This document shows, in pieces, positions 1-7,200 of a stretch of DNA of 16,503 nt. Location of the stretch: NCBI GenBank assembly GCA_016934645.1, contig JAFGSL010000153.1:1-16503 (forward strand), in the 5' to 3' direction. The translations under genes were made by a program, and so were the position numbers. The DNA comes from Anaerolineae bacterium (GTDB taxonomy: Bacteria > Chloroflexota > Anaerolineae > B4-G1 > SLSP01). The stretch's first letter is position 1, and every line of letters begins with the position of its first letter. Under the pieces are notes generated by a model that was not told where the DNA came from, did not search any database, and was given only the letters and a program-made list of their open reading frames with translations.

Positions 1-1809
1 ATGAATGAGAAAAGTTCCGAAGCGTATCACGAGAGTCAGTTGTATCGGATCCGGCACTCGACCGCGCACCTGATGGCGGCGGCGGTGTTGGAGATGTTCC
101 CGGAAGGGAAGGTCGCCATCGGTCCACCCATCGAGAATGGCTTCTACTACGACTTTGACCTGCCCCGCGCGCTCACGCCGGAGGACTTAGCGAAGATCGA
201 ATCGCGCATGCAGGCGCTGATCGCCGAGCGGCAGGACTTCGTCTACCAGGAGATCACCCCTGAGGAAGGCAAGGCCCTCTTCGCCGGTCAGCCCTACAAA
301 CTGGAATTGATCGAGGGCATCCTCTCCGGCGGCGTGGACGAGGACGGCGAGGGTGCAGCCACCCTACCGGTCAGCGAAGCACCAGCGCTCTCAATCTACA
401 AGAGCGGCGCGTTTGTTGATTTATGTCGCGGCCCGCATGTACAGAACTCGCGGGAGATCAACCCGAAGGCTGTCAAACTTCTCAATGTCGCCGGGGCCTA
501 CTGGCGTGGGGATGAGAAGCGCCCGATGCTCCAACGCATCTACGGCACCGCCTGGAAAAGCGACAAAGACCTGAAAACGTACCTCAAATACCTGGAAGAA
601 GCCAAGGCACGCGATCACCGGCAACTGAACAAACGACTGGATTTCTACAGCATGCACGAGGAACTAGGGCCGGGCTTGATCGTTTACGGGCCGAAAGCTG
701 GACGCATCCGCACCGTCGTAGAAGATTACTGGCGGCAGGAGCATTTCGCTAACGGTTACGAAATCCTGTACACGCCACACATTGGGCTTTCAACATTGTG
801 GGAGACGAGCGGGCACCTGGAATTCTTCAAAGAGGGAATGTACGCACCGCTGCGTATCGACGAGGCAGATTACTACCTCAAACCGATGAACTGTCCCTTC
901 CACATGTTGGCCTACAAAGCTCACCCGCATTCCTACCGGGAACTGCCGTTGCGCTGGGCAGAATTAGGGACGTGCTACCGCTACGAGCGCAGCGGAGTAC
1001 TGCACGGGCTGATGCGCCCACGCAGCTTCACACAAGACGACGCCCACATCATCTGCACGCCGGAACAGGTCCAGGACGAACTCTCGGAAGTGCTGCGCTT
1101 CTCGCTGTATATGTGGCGTGCCTTCGGCTTTGATGACTTTGTCTTCTTCCTCTCCACGCGCCCGGACAAGGCCATTGGCACGGACGAGCAATGGGCACTG
1201 GCCCAGGACGTTTTGCGCACAGTTATGGGCGCGCAAGGCGTGAATTACACCATCGACGAGGGCGGCGGTGCGTTCTACGGCCCGAAAATCGATATGAACG
1301 TCCGGGATGTGTTAGGCCGCAAGTGGCAGATGGCGACGATCCAGTTCGACTTTAACCTACCGGAGCGGTTCGATATGACGTACATCGGAGAGGATGGGCA
1401 AGAGCACCGGCCCTACATGGTGCATCGCACACTGTTGGGATCGTGGGAACGTTTCTTCGGCGTGCTGATCGAGCACTACGCAGGCGCATTCCCGGTATGG
1501 CTCGCGCCGGAGCAGGCACGGGTCATTCCAATTGCCGACCGCCACATCGAGTACGCCAAGCAGGTGGAGGCTGCGTTGCGCCAGGCGCACATTCGTGCCA
1601 ACATAGATGCCTCGTCGTCGCGGATGAACGCCAAGATCCGCGAGGCTCAGATGCAGAAGGTGCCGTATATGCTCGTCATCGGGGACAAAGAGGTTGAGGC
1701 AGGCACGGTCGCCGTGCGGCTACGCAGCGGCGAGAACCTAGGCGCGCTGCCCTTGGCAGACTTCATCGCACGCGCGGAGAAGGCCATTGCCGAGCACACG
1801 TTGGAATAA
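1..1809 (+). CDS. thrS: Threonine--tRNA ligase
   Basis: Class II aminoacyl-tRNA synthetase that charges tRNA-Thr in the cytoplasm. The N-terminal editing domain shows its HxxxH pair (H19, H23) and the C142-R-G-P-H146 motif. The catalytic core has the zinc ligands C298, H349 and H475. Class II motif 2 is the CYRYERSG...RSFTQDD stretch, and motif 3 is in HRTLLGSWERFFG. The C-terminal part, from about residue 500, is the usual anticodon-binding domain. At 602 residues it is shorter than the roughly 640 of E. coli ThrS because the protein starts directly at the editing domain, with no TGS domain. The ATG is the first base of the window, so an in-frame upstream extension cannot be excluded. The gene ends just before a strong terminator and is therefore transcriptionally separate from the next gene. 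Confidence 0.97.
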   Translation: MNEKSSEAYHESQLYRIRHSTAHLMAAAVLEMFPEGKVAIGPPIENGFYYDFDLPRALTPEDLAKIESRMQALIAERQDFVYQEITPEEGKALFAGQPYKLELIEGILSGGVDEDGEGAATLPVSEAPALSIYKSGAFVDLCRGPHVQNSREINPKAVKLLNVAGAYWRGDEKRPMLQRIYGTAWKSDKDLKTYLKYLEEAKARDHRQLNKRLDFYSMHEELGPGLIVYGPKAGRIRTVVEDYWRQEHFANGYEILYTPHIGLSTLWETSGHLEFFKEGMYAPLRIDEADYYLKPMNCPFHMLAYKAHPHSYRELPLRWAELGTCYRYERSGVLHGLMRPRSFTQDDAHIICTPEQVQDELSEVLRFSLYMWRAFGFDDFVFFLSTRPDKAIGTDEQWALAQDVLRTVMGAQGVNYTIDEGGGAFYGPKIDMNVRDVLGRKWQMATIQFDFNLPERFDMTYIGEDGQEHRPYMVHRTLLGSWERFFGVLIEHYAGAFPVWLAPEQARVIPIADRHIEYAKQVEAALRQAHIRANIDASSSRMNAKIREAQMQKVPYMLVIGDKEVEAGTVAVRLRSGENLGALPLADFIARAEKAIAEHTLE

Positions 1810-1820
1810 AACCTTCACAT

Positions 1821-1861
1821 AAAATTCCCCTTCCGAGAATGATTTCGGAAGGGGAATTTTT
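1821..1861 (+). terminator. Rho-independent terminator of thrS
   Basis: A perfect 16-bp stem (arms 1821-1836 and 1845-1860) encloses an 8-nt loop and runs into five T residues. It lies 11 nt after the thrS stop codon. The A-rich left arm and T-rich right end mean it could also work on the other strand. Confidence 0.93.
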
Positions 1862-1948
1862 AAGTTTACTCACTTTGTGAACTTGCGTATAGGTTCGTTC
1901 AGTCCTCTCTTCCGTTCTTGTCCGTTTCATCCGTTGAGATTATGACTC

Positions 1949-2005
1949 TATCCGAAAATTGTGCTTACGAACGTCTTGGGGGCGTCAATGACGAATTTTC
2001 GGATA
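1949..2005. repeat. 57-bp inverted repeat between thrS and the peptidase gene
   Basis: Perfect 12-bp arms, TATCCGAAAATT (1949-1960) and AATTTTCGGATA (1994-2005), extend by one more C:G pair and enclose 33 nt. A smaller hairpin CGTC-aat-GACG (1983-1993) lies inside, next to the right arm. There is no T-run, so this is a poor intrinsic terminator. It could be a small palindromic or MITE-like element, or a protein-binding site just upstream of the promoter. Three TCCGTT words at 1911, 1921 and 1930 precede it. Confidence 0.7.
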
Positions 2006-2013
2006 GGTACTAT

Positions 2014-2041
2014 TTGCTTCGCAATCCAACAGACCTATAAT
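2014..2041 (+). promoter_or_regulatory. Sigma-70-type promoter of the M28 peptidase gene
   Basis: The -35 is TTGCTT (2014-2019) and the -10 is a perfect TATAAT (2036-2041), with a 16-nt spacer. Transcription would start near 2048, giving a leader of about 40 nt that contains the Shine-Dalgarno AAAGGA. The layout matches the promoter at 5143-5170. Confidence 0.65.
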
Positions 2042-2087
2042 CGTAGGCATCCAGTACCACAAGTGTTCATTAAGAAAGGATGACCCC

Positions 2088-5033
2088 ATGAAGATAAAAG
2101 CGATTCTATTCGCCATTGTACTTGGCTTGAGCGGCGTATCGCTGCTCATTGCGCTTCCCGGTGCGGCGCAGACACCAGCGGCACCGGCCTTGGTACGCAT
2201 TGATCTTGCGAAAACCGACGACCTGCTTCGCATCGCTGCATTGGACGTTCCCGTCTATGCACACCTTACCACAACAGACACCGATTATCTTCTGGCCGTA
2301 CTCACGCCCGACCAACAGAAAAACGTCGCGGCGCTCGTCCTTCCCTTGACGATCCTTGACTCCGATGCGACGGGTGCATCCTACTATCTCATCGAGACTG
2401 ATGGAGAACGAGCCAGCGTGGTTGTAACCGCCGCATCGTCGTTCTTCGCCATCGTGCACGATGATGGACGCCAAGCTGTGGGACGATTGCGCCCAGGCGT
2501 CGCGGTCGCCAGCCTCGACGCGCTGGACGTACGCGTCAAGCCGCTGCTCACCCCAATCACCCTCTCCGCACCCGCCACCGGTGCGATCCCCACGGCCCCA
2601 CCCTACGATCCGCTCGTCGCCGATCTGCTGACCCGCGTCACGACGGAGACCGTCGCCGGGTATAATGGTGGTCTGAGCGGCGAGTGGTCGATCTCGGTTG
2701 GCGGTCAACCCTACACATTGCTCACACGTTACAGCTACAGTGTGACGCCTATTGCCAAAGCCACGCAGTACGTTTACGAGCATATGCAATCCTTGGGCTA
2801 CACTGTGCGCTATCACAACTACTCGTACAATGGCTACAGCCTGCGCAATGTCATAGGCGAAAAGCAAGGTTTGGTCCATCCTGATAAAATTGTGTTACTC
2901 ACCGCGCATCTGGACTCCATATCGCCCACGCCCAACACCTTCGCTCCCGGCGCGGACGACAACGCCAGCGGCTCAGCGGCGCTGCTTGTCGCGGCGGACC
3001 TACTCGCCGACCTGAACTTCGATTACACTATTCGGCTGGCTTTCTTCACCGGTGAGGAACAAGGGATGCGGGGAAGCTACTACTACGCCGCCGAAGTGTC
3101 CAACGCCGGCGAGGACATCCTTGGTGTGCTCAACTTCGATATGATCTCCTGGGATGCCAAAGAGGGCCCTGATATAGACCTGCACTCCAACAACCCCGGC
3201 ATCGTTGATGATTCCGACGCCCTGGCTGACCTGGTCGCAGCCGTCATCGACGTGTATGATCTCGACTTGATCCCGCAAATCGTAGAGAACGGCGCAACCT
3301 TCTCCGACCACTCGCGCTTTTGGGATCAAGGCTACGCTGCCATCATGGGCATTGAGGACTATTACAATCCCGCAGAAGTCGCCGCCGAACCACGTGACTG
3401 GAACACCAACTACCACACGGTCAACGACCGGCTTAGCACGCTCAACCTCGCGTATTTCCGCGAGTACGCGCGCGCCGCCATCGCCGCATTCATCCATCTC
3501 GCCGGACCGCTGCGCGAGATCAGCGGAACTGTGATGTCACAAGAAACGGTGATGCTCCCGTTGCCCGCCGACGTCACCGCCGTCGGCACGGAAGGCACCT
3601 TCGGCACCACAGCGAACATCACCGGCGAATACACCTTGCAGGTTCCTGCCGGACGCTACACCGTCACCGCTGCGCTGGATGGCTATGCGTCGCGGACCTT
3701 CACGGATGTGGCGGTGATCACCGGAACCGGTGTGCGGCTGGACTTCGCCCTGGTCCCGCTGCCTGAGTTCACGGTGGAGGGCAACATCACCGACGCAGTC
3801 ACCGGTGCCCCGTTGAGCGCCACGGTGCAGATCGATGGCGGACAAATACTCGCCGCGCCGGGCGGCTACTACAGCACAACGCTGTTCAGTGGCACCTACG
3901 TGATGACGGCGAGCGCGCCGTTCCACTGGCCCCTCACCCGTACCGTCGTCGTCGATCAGAACCACCGCCAGGACTTTGCACTGGAGCCGACACCGTGCGT
4001 GCTCGTCGTGGATGACGACTTCGACAAATATGGGGGATCCTACGATGATCAGGCATACTACACGTGGACGCTGGAGAGTTTGAACGTGTGTCATGACGTG
4101 TGGCCCGTGCCCGATGACGCCGATGGCCCGCCGTTCGCTACGCTGCGTCAGTATCGTGGCGTCATCTGGCTCACCGGCAGGGATTGGGATTTCACGCTTA
4201 CGGCAGCGGATCAGGCTGCGCTCAGCGCCTACCTCGATGGCGGCGGGCAGCTCTTCATCAGTGGACAGGATATCGGATATGATATTGGACGTGCCGTCAC
4301 CGGTATAGCGCCATTCTACCGTGATTACCTCCACGCGGCATACCTCGGCGACGGCAGCGATGAACATAAAGCACTATCCGGGGACAACTTCCTGCAAGGT
4401 ATCACCGTCACGATCCAGGGCGGCGACGGTGCGGACAATCAGGTTGCTCCGAGTGAAATTGCTGTATTGGGGGACGGGGTGGGTATCTTTCGTTACACCG
4501 ACGACGGCAACTGGGCCGCCACGGCGTTTGCGAATGACACCTACCGTGTGGTCTACTTCGCCTTCGGCTTCGAAGGCATCAATACCGCCATCGACCGCCA
4601 GAAAGTGATGGCCTACGTGCTGAACTATCTGCAACCCTGCCCATTGCCGCCACCGTATGCCGTTGAGCTTCAGGGTGACACAGCGCGCGTCGGTCTCGCC
4701 GGACAGACCGTGGCGCACACCGTGGACCTCGTCAACACCGGCATGTTGTCCGACGCTTATGACCTGACGCTCGGACCCTACGTCTGGACAACGACGCTGG
4801 GCCTGCCCTTCGGTACAGCACTGCTACCGATCACGCGCACACCATTGTTGGACCCGCGTGAACGCCTGACCCTGGCGCTGCACGTCGTTATCCCGCTCAC
4901 CGCAACAGTACAAGCTTTTGACGAAGTGACGCTGACCGCGACCTCGGTCTACAGTCCGATCAACGACGCTCACTCAACCCATCGTACGATCGTCGGCAAC
5001 GCGGTCTATCTGCCGCTGGTGATGCGGCAATAA
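2088..5033 (+). CDS. Secreted M28-family zinc metallopeptidase, multidomain
   Basis: Exported zinc aminopeptidase-type enzyme. The start is supported by AAAGGA about 9 nt upstream. Residues 1-28 form a signal peptide (KIK, hydrophobic core, GAAQ). The M28 domain (about 210-470) has all the expected metal and catalytic residues: H274-x-D276, the DDNASG motif (D290/D291), E323/E324 in TGEE, D351 in NFDM, and H443 in NYHT. Two carboxypeptidase-regulatory-like beta domains follow (about 478-556 and 560-633). Next comes a class-I-amidotransferase-like or DUF4350-like domain (about 637-850), beginning CVLVVDDDFD. The last part is a NEW3/CARDB-like beta-sandwich (about 856-960), and the protein ends in YLPLVMRQ. 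It has its own promoter and is flanked by inverted repeats. The substrate cannot be deduced. The M28 assignment is very secure, whereas the accessory domain names are by general resemblance. Confidence 0.92.
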   Translation: MKIKAILFAIVLGLSGVSLLIALPGAAQTPAAPALVRIDLAKTDDLLRIAALDVPVYAHLTTTDTDYLLAVLTPDQQKNVAALVLPLTILDSDATGASYYLIETDGERASVVVTAASSFFAIVHDDGRQAVGRLRPGVAVASLDALDVRVKPLLTPITLSAPATGAIPTAPPYDPLVADLLTRVTTETVAGYNGGLSGEWSISVGGQPYTLLTRYSYSVTPIAKATQYVYEHMQSLGYTVRYHNYSYNGYSLRNVIGEKQGLVHPDKIVLLTAHLDSISPTPNTFAPGADDNASGSAALLVAADLLADLNFDYTIRLAFFTGEEQGMRGSYYYAAEVSNAGEDILGVLNFDMISWDAKEGPDIDLHSNNPGIVDDSDALADLVAAVIDVYDLDLIPQIVENGATFSDHSRFWDQGYAAIMGIEDYYNPAEVAAEPRDWNTNYHTVNDRLSTLNLAYFREYARAAIAAFIHLAGPLREISGTVMSQETVMLPLPADVTAVGTEGTFGTTANITGEYTLQVPAGRYTVTAALDGYASRTFTDVAVITGTGVRLDFALVPLPEFTVEGNITDAVTGAPLSATVQIDGGQILAAPGGYYSTTLFSGTYVMTASAPFHWPLTRTVVVDQNHRQDFALEPTPCVLVVDDDFDKYGGSYDDQAYYTWTLESLNVCHDVWPVPDDADGPPFATLRQYRGVIWLTGRDWDFTLTAADQAALSAYLDGGGQLFISGQDIGYDIGRAVTGIAPFYRDYLHAAYLGDGSDEHKALSGDNFLQGITVTIQGGDGADNQVAPSEIAVLGDGVGIFRYTDDGNWAATAFANDTYRVVYFAFGFEGINTAIDRQKVMAYVLNYLQPCPLPPPYAVELQGDTARVGLAGQTVAHTVDLVNTGMLSDAYDLTLGPYVWTTTLGLPFGTALLPITRTPLLDPRERLTLALHVVIPLTATVQAFDEVTLTATSVYSPINDAHSTHRTIVGNAVYLPLVMRQ

Positions 5034-5040
5034 CTGCATA

Positions 5041-5126
5041 GGTGCGTTTCAGAAATGCGGCGAACACTCAGTTGACGAGACCTCGTCAGCAGGCAAAGCT
5101 GCAAACCGCCCCTTCTGAAACGCACC
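5041..5126. repeat. 86-bp branched inverted repeat downstream of the peptidase gene
   Basis: Perfect 14-bp arms, GGTGCGTTTCAGAA (5041-5054) and TTCTGAAACGCACC (5113-5126), start 8 nt after the peptidase stop. Inside, GCGG (5057-5060) can pair with CCGC (5106-5109). Two hairpins follow: TGACGA/TCGTCA (5073-5078 with 5083-5088) and GCAG/CTGC (5089-5092 with 5099-5102). The whole folds as a closed, branched structure. There is no T-run, so it is not a standard intrinsic terminator. It may be a small non-autonomous mobile palindrome, a structured RNA, or a 3'-end stabiliser. Confidence 0.72.
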
Positions 5127-5142
5127 GCTTATGTATGTTAAC

Positions 5143-5170
5143 TTGCTTCAAACCATTTACGGGCTATAAT
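5143..5170 (+). promoter_or_regulatory. Sigma-70-type promoter of the kinase-der-CHAT operon
   Basis: The -35 is TTGCTT (5143-5148) and the -10 is a perfect TATAAT (5165-5170), with a 16-nt spacer. Transcription would begin near 5177, leaving a leader of about 90 nt before the ATG at 5267. The promoter lies downstream of the branched repeat and argues against any kinase start upstream of it. Confidence 0.65.
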
Positions 5171-5266
5171 GCAAAGTGTACGTATTGGGAATCTACGAAG
5201 GTCAAGGAATCTGGACGTGGACGGTTGCGCTCCACACGTGAGTCTGTAGGAATTCAAGGGATAGGG

Positions 5267-7195
5267 ATGAGTTCGCCGCACATATTGGTCTTCAGCGAGG
5301 AAGCCACAGTTTATCAGGAATTAGTGCACGTATTGCCCGTTGAGACCGGCGCGGTACATCTTGCCACGCTGGAAGCGCTGCGAGATGCACTACCGGCGCC
5401 TGAAGCAGCGTTGATCTTGTTGCACCCTTCCGCCGCTAACGAGGCTGAGGCTCTCGCACTGATAGATGAACGCGCCTCCGCTGCGTCGCTCGCGATCATC
5501 ACACCGGAAGCACCAACAATTTCGCAGTTCAATGCCCTGTTGGAACACCGCGTCCAAGCCTTGATTCCGTATCCATTCCAGGCAGAGCAGGTGCGGGCAA
5601 CGCTCGCCCATGCGCTGGAACGCGTGCAACGTCAGGCCTCGCAGCGCTACCTCAAAGAAAACCTAACCCGTGTCAACCAGCAACTCAACCAACGCCTGCA
5701 AGAGATCAACGCCATCTACACCGTCGGCAAATCGGTGACGTCGTCGCTTGATGTAGACGAAATCCTGGCGCGTATCATCGAAGCTTCGGTCAACCTCACG
5801 CAAGCTGAAGAAGGCTTCATCCTTTTGAAGGAAGATGACAAACTCTACCTGCGCGTGTCGAAGAACATGAATGCGGAACTGGCGCAACGCCTCTGCGTTG
5901 AAGCTTCTGATCCCATCGCCTGGCAGGTGATCCGTTCTGGCCGTCCAACGATGCTGCAACGCAGCACCAAAATCGCCACTGGCTATCTGGTGTGCGCCCT
6001 GCTCTACGTTCCCATTCAGTCCCCGGGACGCGGCACGGTGGGAGTCTTGAGCGTGGTCAATCTGGTACGCGAACAGGGCTTTACTGAGAACCACCTCTTT
6101 ACTCTCTCCGCTATCGCCGACTTCGCTGCCATCGCTCTGGAAAATGCACAACTCTTCGCCGCTGTGGAAGCCGAGCGCTCGCGCTTGAGCGCGATTCTAG
6201 AACAAGCCGCCGAAACTATCCTCGTCACGGATGTGGATAACTGCCTATGGCTATGGAGCGACAGCGCGGCGGAGAATTTCGACATCAAACCCGATGCACG
6301 GGGCCAGAAGGTCGTAGACTACATCAGAAATATCGGGATACGGGATCTATTTGCACAGCTCGGCGAGAATCAAGCGCCTGTCCATAACGAGGTTGACCTG
6401 GAAGACGGGCGGGTCTTCAACGCGCAGTTGAGTTCAATCAATCACATTGGACGGGTAGTGGTAATGCAAGACATTACTCATCTCAAGGAATTGGACCGGC
6501 TGAAGTCGGAATTCGTCTCCACCGTCTCCCACGACCTGCGCACGCCACTCACAACTATCCAGGGTTACATCGAGCTTTTGGCGCGGGTCGGCCCGCTCAA
6601 TGAAGGACAACAAGATTTCATCGAAAAGGCGCTTTACAGCCTGGATCACATCACGACTCTGATCAGCGATTTGTTGGACATCGGACGCATCGAGGCCGGG
6701 TACGATCTAGAAATGCAGCCCTTCCGCCTCAACAATGTGATCCAGCAATCGGTGGACGCACATACGATGCTTATCGAGCAAGCCAACCTGTACGCCGTGA
6801 TTGACATCCCCGATGAGCCATTGTGGATTCACGGCAACGCGCGCCGCATACGCCAGGTACTGGATAACCTGATCAACAATGCCATCAAATACAACCGCCC
6901 CGGTGGCGCGGTCAAAGTGTCCGCACAGCCGGGCACGGATTACGTCATCGTCAGCATCGAAGACGAGGGCATCGGCATCCCGCTGGAAGAGCAGCCCAAG
7001 TTATTCGAGCGTTTCTATCGCGTGCGTACCCCAGAAGCCGAAGATATTCACGGAACCGGCCTGGGACTCTCTATTGTAAAATCTGTCATCGAGAAGCACA
7101 AAGGGCGCGTCTGGGTCCGCAGTTACCCAGGGAAAGGCAGCACGTTTGCCTTCATCCTCTCTTTGTGCCCATCTCCTTCAGAAGGCGCGGAGTAA
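5267..7195 (+). CDS. Sensor histidine kinase (pseudo-receiver, GAF, PAS, HisKA, HATPase)
   Basis: Autophosphorylating sensor kinase of 642 residues, predicted cytoplasmic because no membrane segment is visible. Residues 1-118 fold like a response-regulator receiver but lack its chemistry: H53 replaces the phospho-acceptor Asp in LILLHPS, and Y102 replaces the conserved Lys in PYPF. A coiled coil (120-150) leads to a GAF domain (about 150-298) and a PAS-like domain (about 305-408). The HisKA H-box carries the phosphorylatable H422 (SHDLRTP). The ATPase domain has the N-box (N537/N538), D566 in DEGIG, an F-box in LFERFY, and the G2 box GTGLGLS. The frame is open upstream to 5042, but that stretch crosses a repeat and the promoter. 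The ATG at 5267 has AAGGG 6 nt upstream and is preferred. No response regulator lies nearby. The stop is 5 nt before der, so translation is probably coupled. Confidence 0.93.
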   Translation: MSSPHILVFSEEATVYQELVHVLPVETGAVHLATLEALRDALPAPEAALILLHPSAANEAEALALIDERASAASLAIITPEAPTISQFNALLEHRVQALIPYPFQAEQVRATLAHALERVQRQASQRYLKENLTRVNQQLNQRLQEINAIYTVGKSVTSSLDVDEILARIIEASVNLTQAEEGFILLKEDDKLYLRVSKNMNAELAQRLCVEASDPIAWQVIRSGRPTMLQRSTKIATGYLVCALLYVPIQSPGRGTVGVLSVVNLVREQGFTENHLFTLSAIADFAAIALENAQLFAAVEAERSRLSAILEQAAETILVTDVDNCLWLWSDSAAENFDIKPDARGQKVVDYIRNIGIRDLFAQLGENQAPVHNEVDLEDGRVFNAQLSSINHIGRVVVMQDITHLKELDRLKSEFVSTVSHDLRTPLTTIQGYIELLARVGPLNEGQQDFIEKALYSLDHITTLISDLLDIGRIEAGYDLEMQPFRLNNVIQQSVDAHTMLIEQANLYAVIDIPDEPLWIHGNARRIRQVLDNLINNAIKYNRPGGAVKVSAQPGTDYVIVSIEDEGIGIPLEEQPKLFERFYRVRTPEAEDIHGTGLGLSIVKSVIEKHKGRVWVRSYPGKGSTFAFILSLCPSPSEGAE

Positions 7196-7200
7196 ACCTG

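Noticed and set aside
1821..1861. Strong hairpin after thrS as a mobile element end
   Set aside because: Position, stem and T-run are exactly those of an intrinsic terminator.
2106..2879. Long minus-strand open frame (257 codons) opposite the peptidase gene, and similar ones at 3537-4367 and 7840-8625
   Set aside because: They lie entirely or almost entirely opposite genes with clear conserved motifs, have no recognisable domains, and are arginine- and cysteine-rich as expected of GC-rich antisense frames.
5041..5126. Integron attC site or tRNA-like gene
   Set aside because: No GTTRRRY/RYYYAAC core pair at the ends, no integrase nearby, and no tRNA anticodon or T-arm pattern.
5042..5266. 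75-codon upstream extension of the histidine kinase
   Set aside because: It crosses the 86-bp inverted repeat and a strong -35/-10 promoter and has no protein-like text. The ATG at 5267 has a good ribosome-binding site.
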